Assembly (NCBI RefSeq): GCF_000378985.1
Contig: NZ_KB905370.1
Location: 5,873,520-5,937,519, forward strand
Source: Ensifer sp. BR816
GTDB lineage: Bacteria > Pseudomonadota > Alphaproteobacteria > Rhizobiales > Rhizobiaceae
Reading direction: 5' to 3'
DNA: 64,000 bases
Positions within the stretch are counted from its first letter, which is position 1, and every line of letters starts with the position of its first letter. Below are positions 1-8,143 of this stretch, in pieces. A program made the translations under genes and the position numbers. Below the pieces are notes generated by a model. The model made no database searches. It was given only the letters and a program-made list of their open reading frames with translations, and was not told the origin of the DNA.

Positions 1-1454
1 TAGACGGTAACGATCTGGTAGCCGCCGGGGCGAACGATCGTTTCACGGACGCGGCCACCCGAAAGATTATCGTAGTACGACTCTTCCGAATTCTGCCGCA
101 GACGCGGCCGGTCGTCGCCCCGGACGAAGATGCGGTCGCCGACGCCGAGGATGACACGGTCGTCCACCTGCTCGACCACCTGCACTTCCGTCACATTGTT
201 TTCGGTCGTGTTGTTGACGGTGGTATTGTTGATCACCGTGTTGTTGATGACGGTATTGTTGACGATGTTGGTCGTCTCCGGCACGGCGAAGGCCGGTGCT
301 TCCTCGACCCGCTCACCTTCCTCCTTCAGCACGGCCTCGATCTTCTGCGGAATTTCTTCCCTGACCTCGACCGGGATCGCCGCCTGCGCAGCCGCATCAT
401 CTGTCGGCGGTGCTACGGTTTCCTCTTTGGCGCGCAGCTCCTCACGCTGCTTGCGACGGGCTTCGCGCGCCTGGTTGCCGCCGGAATTGTCGGCATCCTT
501 GTCGCTGTCGAGCACGGCCGCCCCCTTCTCTACGGGGAGCACCACAGTGTCGTCGGAGGCGGCGGGATCTTCGGCGACCTTCTGCTTTTCTTCCGTCGTG
601 CGCTCATCGACCACTTCGGGAACAGGTTGACCCTGGGGCTGCTCGCCCTGCAGCTGCTCGGCCGTTGCAGGCTGTTCCGCACCGGGTACAGGCTGCTGCT
701 CGCCCTCGCCCGTCTGCTGGGCTGGTGCCTCCGTCGCCGGCTGGTCAGCGGTGGTCTGGCCTTCAGGCACCACAAGCGGCTGCTCGGCTGCCTTTTGCTC
801 GTCGGCTTGACGCTGTTCTTCTGCCTGTTGTTGCTTCCGCTTCTTGGGCGTCGGTGCCTGTTCCTCGGCCTGCTGCGGAGCGCTCTCCTCGGCGGCCGGT
901 TGCTGCTCTTCGGCCTGTTGCTGCTTACGCTTCTTGCGCGTCGGAGCCTGCTCCTCGGCCTGCTGCGGTGCGCTCTCCTCGGCGGCCGGCTGCTGCTCTT
1001 CGGCCTGTTGCTGCTTACGCTTCTTGCGCGTCGGAGCCTGTTCCTCGGCCTGCTCCGGGGCCCTCTCTTCAGCGGCAGGCTGCTGCTCTTCGGCCTGTTG
1101 CTGCTTACGCTTCTTGCGCGTCGGAGCCTGCTCCTCGGCCTGCTGCGGGGCGGCCTCCTCGGCGGCGGGCTGCTGCTCCTCGGCCTGCTGCTGGCGCTTC
1201 TTGCGCCTCGGCGCTTCCTGCTGTTCCTCAGCCTGCGGCTGCTGCTCTTCCGCCTGTCCCTGGGTTTCTTCCTCGGCCGCGCGCTGCTTACGCTTCTTCA
1301 GCAGCAGCAATTCTTCCGGGGACGGCTGGTCGGTGCCTTCCTGGGCAACTTCGAATGGCGCCATCAGGCTCTCGGCGAGCGCCGGCTGCACCGCAAGGGA
1401 AGCCACGAAAACGGGCAAAGCAACCGTTGCGAAAAGTTTGGATCGAATCGACAT
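1..1454 (-). CDS. OmpA-family outer-membrane protein with Gln/Glu-rich repeats (partial, C-terminus outside window)
   Basis: The reading frame opens at the ATG at 1454 and runs off the left edge, giving 484 visible residues. It starts with a secretion signal (MSIRSKLFATVALPVFVASL..., predicted cleavage after ALA). A long low-complexity stretch follows, built of Gln, Glu, Ala and Lys with KKRKQQQAEEQQP units, including 30-residue repeats coded at 841-1200. Next comes an Asn/Thr/Val tract (NNTVINNTVINNTTVNN) and a segment reading GDRIFVRGDD...RVRETIVRPGGYQIVTV. That last segment resembles the region before the C-terminal OmpA peptidoglycan-binding domain in large rhizobial OmpA-family proteins, but the OmpA domain itself is not in the window. 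The role is probably cell-envelope anchoring; the family call is moderately sure. Confidence 0.7.
   Translation of the reverse strand, partial: MSIRSKLFATVALPVFVASLAVQPALAESLMAPFEVAQEGTDQPSPEELLLLKKRKQRAAEEETQGQAEEQQPQAEEQQEAPRRKKRQQQAEEQQPAAEEAAPQQAEEQAPTRKKRKQQQAEEQQPAAEERAPEQAEEQAPTRKKRKQQQAEEQQPAAEESAPQQAEEQAPTRKKRKQQQAEEQQPAAEESAPQQAEEQAPTPKKRKQQQAEEQRQADEQKAAEQPLVVPEGQTTADQPATEAPAQQTGEGEQQPVPGAEQPATAEQLQGEQPQGQPVPEVVDERTTEEKQKVAEDPAASDDTVVLPVEKGAAVLDSDKDADNSGGNQAREARRKQREELRAKEETVAPPTDDAAAQAAIPVEVREEIPQKIEAVLKEEGERVEEAPAFAVPETTNIVNNTVINNTVINNTTVNNTTENNVTEVQVVEQVDDRVILGVGDRIFVRGDDRPRLRQNSEESYYDNLSGGRVRETIVRPGGYQIVTV
841..1200 (-). repeat. Four tandem 90-bp repeats inside the OmpA-like gene
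   Basis: The block beginning ttcttg(g/c)gcgtcgg recurs at 841, 931, 1021 and 1111, a 90-bp period equal to 30 codons. Each unit encodes roughly QAPTRKKRKQQQAEEQQPAA followed by a short acidic segment. Copies differ by a few substitutions, so they are diverged but still in register. Confidence 0.85.
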
Positions 1455-1730
1455 TGTCTTCCTTCCTCTTGGTCCCGGCGCTCTGCGCGCCGAGCCACAG
1501 TTCAAGCCGAACGCTAATGTAAAGCGCCGGGGCGGGGCCATGATCCGCGGTTCCGACTTTTTTGTGTCAGTCGAGAAAGCCGTAGTCGCAACGCTGCAGC
1601 CGCGGATCGGTTCCGCCCAAAGGCCTATCGAAGCCGACATTAACCTTTCATGAACGAGCCGTTCGCCGCCCTCCGCAACCTTCGAGACCAGTGGAAACCA
1701 AATTTCGGCTTCCACGGTGGGGTGACACTG

Positions 1731-1756
1731 CTTTCCTGTTGATTTTTGCAGGAAAG
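1731..1756 (+). other. Inverted repeat in the leader of the amino-acid binding-protein gene
   Basis: CTTTCCTG (1731-1738) and CAGGAAAG (1749-1756) form an 8-bp stem around a 10-base AT-rich loop, 100 bp ahead of the start codon at 1856. It could be a regulator site or an RNA hairpin in the leader. No function can be assigned from sequence alone. Confidence 0.4.
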
Positions 1757-1855
1757 GCGTACGAATATCGCCGCAACCGGCGGCCACCGCCGCCGGCGCT
1801 ATTTGGCATCCGCAAACAAGAACAGACCGGATGCCGGCCAACAGAGAGGATAATC

Positions 1856-2638
1856 ATGCGTATTTCCAGACGGCTGGTAGCCACCGCATCGGCTGCCGTT
1901 TTCGTGCTCATGGCGGGCGCCGCCATGGCGGAGGGCGAAAAGGTCGTGATCGGCACCGAAGGCGCTTACCCGCCCTTCAACAATCTCGAGGCTGATGGCT
2001 CGCTGACGGGCTTCGATATCGACATTGCCAAGGCGCTCTGCGAAGAAATGAAGGTAGAATGCACCTTCGTGACGCAGGACTGGGAGGGCATCATCCCGGC
2101 GCTGATCGCCAAGAAGTTCGACGCGATCATTGCCTCCATGTCGATCACCGAGGAACGCAAGCAAAAGGTCGACTTCACCGAGAAGTACTACAACACGCCG
2201 CCGGCCATCGTCGTTCCGAAGGATTCGCCGATCACCGAGGCGACCGAGGCCGCGCTCGAAGGCAAGGCGCTCGGAGCGCAAGGCTCGACTACCCATTCCA
2301 ACTATGCCGAAGCGCATATGAAGGGGGCGGATATCAAGCTCTACCCAACCGCGGATGAATACAAGCTCGACCTCATCAACGGCCGCATCGATGCCGCCAT
2401 CGACGACGTCGTCGTCATCTCCGAATGGCTGAAGTCCGACGACGGCGCCTGCTGCAAGCTGCTCGGAACGCTGCCGATCGATTCCGTCATCAACGGCGAG
2501 GGCGCCGGCATTGCCGTGCGCAAGGGCGATGACGCGCTTCGCGAGAAGTTCAACAAGGCGATCGAAGCTATCCGCGCAAACGGCAAGTACAAGCAAATCA
2601 ACGAGAAGTACTTCCCATTCGACGTCTACGGCAGCTGA
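1856..2638 (+). CDS. Polar amino-acid ABC transporter, periplasmic binding protein (HisJ/ArgT type)
   Basis: A 260-residue secreted protein. The ATG at 1856 is chosen because agagagga lies just upstream and a clean signal peptide (MRISRRLVATASAAVFVLMA, cleaved after AMA) follows; the frame stays open upstream to 1691, but that part is not signal-like. The mature protein starts EKVVIGTEGAYPPFNNLEADG, the classic family 3 solute-binding opening, and keeps the paired cysteines of LAO/HisJ proteins (LCEEMKVEC). It should deliver basic or polar amino acids to the two permeases downstream. A strong hairpin separates it from them, consistent with higher expression of the binding protein. Confidence 0.9.
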   Translation: MRISRRLVATASAAVFVLMAGAAMAEGEKVVIGTEGAYPPFNNLEADGSLTGFDIDIAKALCEEMKVECTFVTQDWEGIIPALIAKKFDAIIASMSITEERKQKVDFTEKYYNTPPAIVVPKDSPITEATEAALEGKALGAQGSTTHSNYAEAHMKGADIKLYPTADEYKLDLINGRIDAAIDDVVVISEWLKSDDGACCKLLGTLPIDSVINGEGAGIAVRKGDDALREKFNKAIEAIRANGKYKQINEKYFPFDVYGS

Positions 2639-2705
2639 TCACCGCGTTTGCTGCGAAGATTGAGCAGTCATGCCGGGAAAGTCTCGGTTGATGACGAAAA
2701 TGCAC

Positions 2706-2736
2706 CGGCGGATGGGCTTGCCCTTCCGCCGTTTTT
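2706..2736 (+). terminator. Hairpin with T-run between binding-protein and permease genes
   Basis: CGGCGGA (2706-2712) pairs with TCCGCCG (2725-2731), with an inner GGG/CCC extension, and is followed by TTTTT (2732-2736). It lies between the binding-protein stop and the first permease, so it probably acts as a partial terminator that lowers permease expression relative to the binding protein. Confidence 0.75.
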
Positions 2737-2804
2737 GTTTGACAAGAAAAGGCAAAAACATGCGCCATCGCGCCAATAAAAACGGATAAGGGGAATCTAG
2801 AGGC

Positions 2805-3608
2805 ATGAGCGGATTGTTTGCCGCCCTGTTCTCCGGCATTGCATGGATCGTGTCGACCATCGATCCGTTCTGCGGCCCGGCGGGGATTTTTCGTTGGTTC
2901 GGTTCCGGCACGCTCCTGGCGTGCGGCGACACCGGCTGGGGCGACGAGATCGCCTATGGGTTCCTGGTGACCGCGAGCCTCGCGATAGCCACCCTGCCCG
3001 TCGGACTGGTGATCGGCTTCTTCGTCGCGCTCGCCAAGCAATCGAACGAACGAGCGCTGCGGCTTGCAGCCAATATCTACACCACGATCTTTCGCGGTCT
3101 TCCGGAGCTCCTGACGCTCTTCATCGTCTATTACGGTCTCCAGATTCTCGTCCAGCAGTTCCTCGCGACCCTCGGCTATGAAGACCCGATCGAAATCAAT
3201 GCCTTTGCGGCGGGCATGATCGCGCTTGGCGTCGTTTTCTCCGCCTACTGCTCGGAAGTGCTGCTCTCGGCTTTCAAGGCCATTCCGCAGGGCCAGTACG
3301 AAGCCGGCGACGCCCTCGGTTTTCACCGCGGCAAGACCATGCGGCTGATCATTCTGCCGCAACTCGTGCGCATCGCCCTTCCGGGGCTCGGCAATCTCTG
3401 GATGGCGCTGCTCAAGGACACGGCGCTCGTTTCGGTCGTGGGCCTGCCCGACATTCTTCGCCAGACCGGCATCGCCGCGCGCGTCACCAAGGAAGCTTTC
3501 CAGTTCTTCGGCATTGCCTGCATCCTGTTTCTCATCCTGGCAATGGTCTCTTCCATCGCTTTCTCGGCGCTTGAACGCTGGACCAAGCGCGCGGAGATGC
3601 ACCGATGA
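2805..3608 (+). CDS. Polar amino-acid ABC transporter permease (HisQ/OccQ type)
   Basis: A 267-residue inner-membrane protein with several hydrophobic segments and the EAA-type loop that docks on the ATPase (EAGDALGFHRGKTMRLIILPQ region, about residues 165-186). FRGLPELL in the second third is typical of the HisQ/GlnP family. The start at 2805 follows ggggaatctagagg. The gene overlaps the next permease by 4 bases (ATGA), so the two are translationally coupled. With its partner it forms the channel for the amino acid captured by the protein encoded at 1856. Confidence 0.9.
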   Translation: MSGLFAALFSGIAWIVSTIDPFCGPAGIFRWFGSGTLLACGDTGWGDEIAYGFLVTASLAIATLPVGLVIGFFVALAKQSNERALRLAANIYTTIFRGLPELLTLFIVYYGLQILVQQFLATLGYEDPIEINAFAAGMIALGVVFSAYCSEVLLSAFKAIPQGQYEAGDALGFHRGKTMRLIILPQLVRIALPGLGNLWMALLKDTALVSVVGLPDILRQTGIAARVTKEAFQFFGIACILFLILAMVSSIAFSALERWTKRAEMHR

Positions 3609-4435
3609 GCATTGCCGACACGATGATCCCGCCGCAGGCCCCGCCCCCGGCTCCGCCAAGAGCCTACACGCTGTCGCGCTTCGTCGGCAGCGTGGCGCTC
3701 GGTATCTGGCTGGCCCTTGGCGTCGGCATCTTCTTCACTGTCGTCGAAGGCTGGGATCCGGAAAAACTGGCGCGCTATGGGCCGAGCTTCCTGTCCGGTC
3801 TCGGAGTGACGCTGATGCTCGTCACCTCCTCGATCCTCATGGGGGCGGTTCTGTCGCTGCCGGTAGCGCTCGGGCGAATGTCGAAGCATAGGCTCTGGTC
3901 CTGGCTCGCCTATGCCTATGTCTATTTCTTCCGCGGCACGCCACTGATCACCCAGCTCTTCCTCGTTTACTACGGGCTCGGCAGCTTCCGCCCCGAGCTC
4001 CAGTCCATCGGATTGTGGTGGTTCTTCCGCGACGCCTGGAACTGCGCGCTCTTCACCTTCACTCTGAACACCGCCGCCTATCAGGCCGAGATCCTGCGGG
4101 GCGCCATCGAGAGCGTCCCGCGCGGCCAGCATGAAGGTGCGGCCGCCCTCGGCCTGCCGGAACGCGTCGCCTTCTTCAAGATCATCCTGCCGCAGGCAAT
4201 GATCGTCGCACTGCGCCCCTACGGCAACGAGATCATCCTGATGATCAAAGGTTCGGCGATCGTCGCGATTGTTACTGTCTTCGACCTCATGGGCGAAACC
4301 CGACGCGCCTTTTCCCGCACTTTCGACTACCAGATGTATGTCTGGGCGGCGGCACTGTATCTGCTGATCGTCGAGGTTCTGCGCAATATCTGGGGGTGGC
4401 TCGAAGCCCGGCTGACACGCCACCTGAAGCGCTGA
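3605..4435 (+). CDS. Polar amino-acid ABC transporter permease (HisM/OccM type)
   Basis: A 276-residue inner-membrane protein with a Pro-rich cytoplasmic N-terminus, then hydrophobic segments and an EAA loop (GQHEGAAALGLPERVAFFKI). FRGTPLITQLFLVYYGLG is the usual HisM/ArtM signature. It starts inside the stop region of the preceding permease. No ATP-binding gene follows: the next gene is a small Usg protein 165 bp on, behind a hairpin. The ATPase must therefore be encoded elsewhere or be shared with another transporter. Confidence 0.9.
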   Translation: MSIADTMIPPQAPPPAPPRAYTLSRFVGSVALGIWLALGVGIFFTVVEGWDPEKLARYGPSFLSGLGVTLMLVTSSILMGAVLSLPVALGRMSKHRLWSWLAYAYVYFFRGTPLITQLFLVYYGLGSFRPELQSIGLWWFFRDAWNCALFTFTLNTAAYQAEILRGAIESVPRGQHEGAAALGLPERVAFFKIILPQAMIVALRPYGNEIILMIKGSAIVAIVTVFDLMGETRRAFSRTFDYQMYVWAAALYLLIVEVLRNIWGWLEARLTRHLKR

Positions 4436-4459
4436 GGCGTGACGGCGCCAGCAAAACGG

Positions 4460-4503
4460 CTTGGCAGCACTCGACCGCAATTGCTGCCAAGTCATTGTTT
4501 TTT
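4460..4503 (+). terminator. Probable terminator of the amino-acid ABC operon
   Basis: CTTGGCAGCA (4460-4469) pairs perfectly with TGCTGCCAAG (4482-4491). A run of six T begins six bases after the stem (4498-4503). It lies just after the last permease gene and points the same way. Confidence 0.6.
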
Positions 4504-4537
4504 CGGATTAAATTCAGCATCTGCGCCAATATTATGT

Positions 4538-4566
4538 CTTGATTAACAAATCAAGCGCTTCATCAT
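4538..4566 (+). promoter_or_regulatory. Candidate sigma-70 promoter for the Usg gene
   Basis: CTTGAT at 4538-4543, a 17-base spacer and CATCAT at 4561-4566 approximate the rhizobial vegetative pattern CTTGAC-N17-CTATAT, 34 bases before the start codon. The -35 region also sits in an inverted repeat, CTTGATT/AATCAAG. Confidence 0.35.
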
Positions 4567-4599
4567 AGAGACCAACCTTTGTTAGAAGCGAGGTCCTGG

Positions 4600-4866
4600 A
4601 TGACAAGCGACATGCAACTGCAGCTGAAAGGTTATGGGCTGACGACGGCCCAGATACTCTACCGGATGCCCGACCATCCGGCACTGTTGCAGACCTATAT
4701 CTGGCAGCACTACGATATCGCCCCGGACTTTCCCGAGATGCGCAGCTTCCTAAAGTTCTGGCAGGAGAAGCTGGACGGACCGCTGCATTCGGTTCGCTAT
4801 GTGCATCGCAAGCTGATATCGGCAACGGAATGGCGGGCGCTCAAGGGCGAACTCATTCTTCATTGA
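4600..4866 (+). CDS. Usg family protein
   Basis: An 88-residue soluble protein starting at the ATG at 4600, seven bases after gagg. The core LKGYGLTTAQILYRMPDHP, followed by LLQTYIWQHYDIAP and GPLHSVRYVHRKLI, is the pattern I recognise from the small alphaproteobacterial Usg family, named after an ORF linked to tryptophan genes in Caulobacter. Here it is not next to trp genes; neighbours are amino-acid uptake genes upstream and a DUF2270 gene converging downstream. Its biochemical role is unknown. The family call is fairly sure. Confidence 0.8.
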   Translation: MTSDMQLQLKGYGLTTAQILYRMPDHPALLQTYIWQHYDIAPDFPEMRSFLKFWQEKLDGPLHSVRYVHRKLISATEWRALKGELILH

Positions 4867-4898
4867 GTGCGATTTACGTCGCAATCGATTCGCTGCGG

Positions 4899-5624
4899 TC
4901 AGACATGCACTTCGCCGTGGGCCAGTTCGCCCTCGTGGGCTTCCTTGTGAAGCGAGCCGTAAAGCACGACGCCGTAAAAGAGCGCAACGCCAATCATCAC
5001 GCTCCAGCCTGGCAAGAGACCGAGGGCGGCGTTTTCGGTAAAATCCGTCCAGGAACGGACATGACCGAAAGGAATGCCGGTGGAAGACATCTTCGGCGAG
5101 GATATCTTCAGCGCCCAGGCAAGCAGCAGGATCAGATACATCCAGCAGTAATTGCGCTGCAGCCGCCGGCAGACGGCTTCCTTGTAGGTCATCAGGAAGG
5201 CTGGCCTGCGCAGGCTCTTGGCGATTGCCGCCGACCACTTGAAATTCGACGCGCCTTCCGGCGCCAGGATCTGTGCGAAATAGCCGCGTTCGAGCTGCCG
5301 CACACGCGCCCGATACACATCGAAGAATCGGTAGCGTCTTGCTTCGATCAGCAGCAGCAAGGTAATCAGCAGGATCGCAAAGAGCAGCACGCCATGATGG
5401 GACGACGGCGTGGACAGTGACACGGAAAGCATTGCCGCGACGACGGTGATTGCCCAGTTCGATGTCCGGTCGATGCGATCCCGCCAGCCGGCCATGCGCC
5501 CCATTTCGCCGCGGTAGTAATGCACGATCGTGTTGATCGTCTCCTGCGATGACTGCGGCAGGGGTGGGCCCTGCCTTTCCGGCAGCTCCGTCTCCAATGT
5601 CAGCGGGCTCAGTTCAGCAGACAT
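4899..5624 (-). CDS. DUF2270 integral membrane protein
   Basis: A 241-residue protein with about four hydrophobic segments: two close together near residues 58-95 and two in the C-terminal half (YLILLLAWALKI and a final GWSVMIGVALFYGVVLYGSL). Between them lies a basic cytoplasmic loop, RRYRFFDVYRARVRQLERGYFA. This matches the DUF2270 family of predicted membrane proteins. The second ATG at 5624 is preferred because GGGAGG lies six bases before it; the first ATG at 5630 abuts the same site. The C-terminus is His/Glu-rich (EAHEGELAHGEVHV), which may bind metal. Function unknown. Confidence 0.75.
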   Translation of the reverse strand: MSAELSPLTLETELPERQGPPLPQSSQETINTIVHYYRGEMGRMAGWRDRIDRTSNWAITVVAAMLSVSLSTPSSHHGVLLFAILLITLLLLIEARRYRFFDVYRARVRQLERGYFAQILAPEGASNFKWSAAIAKSLRRPAFLMTYKEAVCRRLQRNYCWMYLILLLAWALKISSPKMSSTGIPFGHVRSWTDFTENAALGLLPGWSVMIGVALFYGVVLYGSLHKEAHEGELAHGEVHV

Positions 5625-5820
5625 CGGCATCCTCCCGATTTTTCACCCTTTTCATGATCATGACTCCAATCGCGTTCCGGATAAATCCCGCCAGACAGCG
5701 CGCTGCCGAATTCTTCAGCACATGCTAAACGGAACCGGCCCATAGGAGACGTCAGACGGCACGCACAGGAGGCGCCGACGGGAGATTGCCAAAGGCCTCC
5801 CGCAGTCGTAAGAAGCGCAA

Positions 5821-6645
5821 ATGACGCAGAAGAGCAAAAAGATCGACGAAGATGCGCTGGCGGAAGCCTATAATCGCGCGCTTTCACTGGAAAAGTCCGG
5901 CAGTTTCGACGCCGCCGCGGCAGCTTACCGCGAGGTGCTGGACCTCGATCCCGAAGACCACGGGGGAGCTTCGGTTCGGCTTGCCTCGATGGGTCGGGGC
6001 GAGACGCCGCTCAAGGCTCCGGATGCCTATGTCGCAACTCTTTTCGATCAGCATGCGGACGTGTTCGACAATGTCCTTGTCGATCAGCTCGACTACTGCG
6101 TACCGCTGCTCGTCCGCCAGCGCGTCCAGGCCCTCGAACTCGGCCCGTTCAAGCGGGTGCTTGATCTCGGCTGCGGTACCGGACTGACCGGCGGCGCCTT
6201 GCGCGATCTTGCGGAAGAAATCACCGGCATCGACCTTTCCGAAAACATGGTCGAGATTGCCCATGAGAAAGACCTCTATGAGACGCTCTACGTCGCCGAA
6301 GCGGTCGATTTCCTGGATGACAACGAAGAGGCGCCGTTCGACCTGATCGTCGCCACGGACGTCCTGCCCTATATGGGCGCGCTGGAGGCCCTCTTCTTCG
6401 GGGCAGTCGACAATCTCGTCCCGGGCGGCCTGCTGATCTTCTCGAGTGAGACTCTCCCCGATGAAACTTTCGCGGGGCGCCCCTTCATGGTCGGCCCGCA
6501 TCAGCGCTTCGCCCATTCGGAATCCTATCTGCGCGACCGGCTCACGGCGACCGGATTCGGGATCGTTGAGGTAGGCGAAATCACCGTGCGCATGGAAGAA
6601 GGCGAGCCCATTGCAGGGCAACTGGTGATAGCACGCTTCCTTTAG
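5821..6645 (+). CDS. TPR-containing class I SAM-dependent methyltransferase
   Basis: A 274-residue protein. The N-terminus (residues 10-45, AEAYNRALSLEKSGSFDAAA then YREVLDLDP) forms a TPR-like helical repeat. A Rossmann methyltransferase follows, with motif I VLDLGCGTGLTGGAL near residues 111-125 and the acidic motif ITGIDLSENMVEIA. The TPR could recruit a protein substrate, but the substrate is not identifiable. The gene is divergent from the DUF2270 gene across a 190-bp gap. Family assignment is sure; substrate unknown. Confidence 0.8.
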   Translation: MTQKSKKIDEDALAEAYNRALSLEKSGSFDAAAAAYREVLDLDPEDHGGASVRLASMGRGETPLKAPDAYVATLFDQHADVFDNVLVDQLDYCVPLLVRQRVQALELGPFKRVLDLGCGTGLTGGALRDLAEEITGIDLSENMVEIAHEKDLYETLYVAEAVDFLDDNEEAPFDLIVATDVLPYMGALEALFFGAVDNLVPGGLLIFSSETLPDETFAGRPFMVGPHQRFAHSESYLRDRLTATGFGIVEVGEITVRMEEGEPIAGQLVIARFL

Positions 6646-6660
6646 GCCCAGCGCATCGGC

Positions 6661-6684
6661 CCGAAAATCGAAAGCGATTTTCGG
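6661..6684. repeat. Short intergenic palindrome (rhizobial mosaic fragment)
   Basis: CCGAAAATCG and CGATTTTCGG form a perfect 10-bp stem around AAAG, 15 bp after the methyltransferase stop. From memory this hairpin recurs in Rhizobiaceae intergenic mosaics. It may also serve as a transcript end, although no T-run follows. Confidence 0.55.
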
Positions 6685-6768
6685 ATTGCGCGTCTGATGA
6701 GACGGGGGCGCTGCAAATGCCCGATCCCGCGCCCTTGCTCAGGCGCAGCGAAATCCCATTCTACTTGA

Positions 6769-8055
6769 ATGGACCTTGTCGAAGTCTTCCAACGCCTCGG
6801 CGTCGCGTTCTCCATAGGTCTTCTCGTCGGCTGCGAGAGAGGCTGGCAGGAGCGTGACGAGCGCTCGGGCGGGAGAACTGCCGGCATCCGGACTTTCGGG
6901 CTCGCCGGCTTTCTCGGCGGACTTGCCGGCTATCTTCAGACGCTCTCCGGACCTATCGCTCCAGCCGTCCTGCTCTTGCTGTTCGGCGGGGCGTTCATCC
7001 TGTTCAGAATGCGCGAGGCGAAAGAGGAAGAGGATTTCGGCGTTACCACTGTCGTCGCGGCCCTCGTCGTTTTTGCGCTCGGCGCGACGGCAGTCCTCGG
7101 TGACGTGCGGGTCGCCGCGGCCGGCAGCGTCGCGACAACCGCGCTGCTTGCCGCCAAGCGAAGCCTTCACACTTTTCTGCGGCAGTTGACCTGGCTCGAG
7201 CTGCGGGCCGCACTCGTCCTTCTCGCCATGACCTTGGTGGCCCTGCCGCTGCTGCCGAACGAGACCATCGACCCGTGGGATGTCCTCAATCCCTTCGAGC
7301 TGTGGCTGTTGACGATCACCATTGCCGCCATCTCATTCGTCGGTTACGTCGCCATCCGCGTAGCCGGCCCCCGTCGCGGCATCCTCTTCGCCGGCGCAGC
7401 CGGGGGATTGGTTTCCTCGACGGCATTGACGCTCACCTTCGCCCGCTTCGCATCCGAGGCGCCGGAGAGCGCCAGGCGGCTGGCTTCCGGCGCCGCAATT
7501 GCCGGCGCCCTGTCGCTGATCCGGGTCCTCGTCATAGGCGGGGCAATGGCCCCGGTGCTGCTCACGCCCCTGGCGATTGCTCTGGTGCCCGCGGTGCTGG
7601 TCCTCGTCGCCGCGAGCGTTCTGGTCATCCGACGCGGCGGCAAGCAAAGTGCACCGGACCTCCATCTCGATAACCCGTTTGAACTCGGCGAGGTGCTGCG
7701 CTTCGGCGCCCTCCTCGGCGCCGTGATCGTGGCGTCGAAGGTTCTGGTCGACAAGCTCGGCCAGAGGATGCTCTTCGCCGTTGCTGCCATATCGGGCCTG
7801 ATGGATCTCGACGCGATCACGCTCTCGACAGCACGCCTGACCGGACCGACTGTCGATCTCACCACCGCCGTCGCCGCGATCCTGATTGCGGTCGTGGTCA
7901 ATTTGCTGACGAAGGTCGTACTGGCATTCACCGCGGGCGGCAACGGACCCTATGCCGTCACGCTCGCCGTCGCGACAGTCGTAGCAATCGCCGCCGGCGC
8001 GCTCGCCTATTTCATTCTCGGCTTCGTCATGCCGGCCCCGCTGGTGCCGGCATGA
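6769..8055 (+). CDS. MgtC/SapB-DUF4010 family membrane protein
   Basis: A 428-residue inner-membrane protein with about eleven or more hydrophobic segments. The N-terminal third (FQRLGVAFSIGLLVGCERGW, RTAGIRTFGLAGFLGGLAG) carries the MgtC-like signature with conserved Glu-Arg and GIRTFGL residues. The C-terminal part (GLMDLDAITLSTARL near residues 344-358) matches DUF4010. The family is linked to magnesium or osmotic homeostasis in other bacteria, but no substrate is proven for DUF4010 proteins. The gene stands alone behind a palindrome, with no visible operon partner. Confidence 0.75.
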   Translation: MDLVEVFQRLGVAFSIGLLVGCERGWQERDERSGGRTAGIRTFGLAGFLGGLAGYLQTLSGPIAPAVLLLLFGGAFILFRMREAKEEEDFGVTTVVAALVVFALGATAVLGDVRVAAAGSVATTALLAAKRSLHTFLRQLTWLELRAALVLLAMTLVALPLLPNETIDPWDVLNPFELWLLTITIAAISFVGYVAIRVAGPRRGILFAGAAGGLVSSTALTLTFARFASEAPESARRLASGAAIAGALSLIRVLVIGGAMAPVLLTPLAIALVPAVLVLVAASVLVIRRGGKQSAPDLHLDNPFELGEVLRFGALLGAVIVASKVLVDKLGQRMLFAVAAISGLMDLDAITLSTARLTGPTVDLTTAVAAILIAVVVNLLTKVVLAFTAGGNGPYAVTLAVATVVAIAAGALAYFILGFVMPAPLVPA

Positions 8056-8143
8056 AATAGCTGAAACGAACGACGCCCGGGCCTTTCTCGCTCCGGCCAA
8101 TTCCGCTAAGTCTCTGGCGAAATCGGAAATAGGAGCAGTTGCA

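Noticed and set aside
410..1653. Several long plus-strand ORFs opposite the OmpA-like gene
   Set aside because: They are shadows of the repeat-rich minus-strand gene: their Leu/Ser/Cys-rich sequences are the reverse reading of the Gln/Glu repeats, with no ribosome sites.
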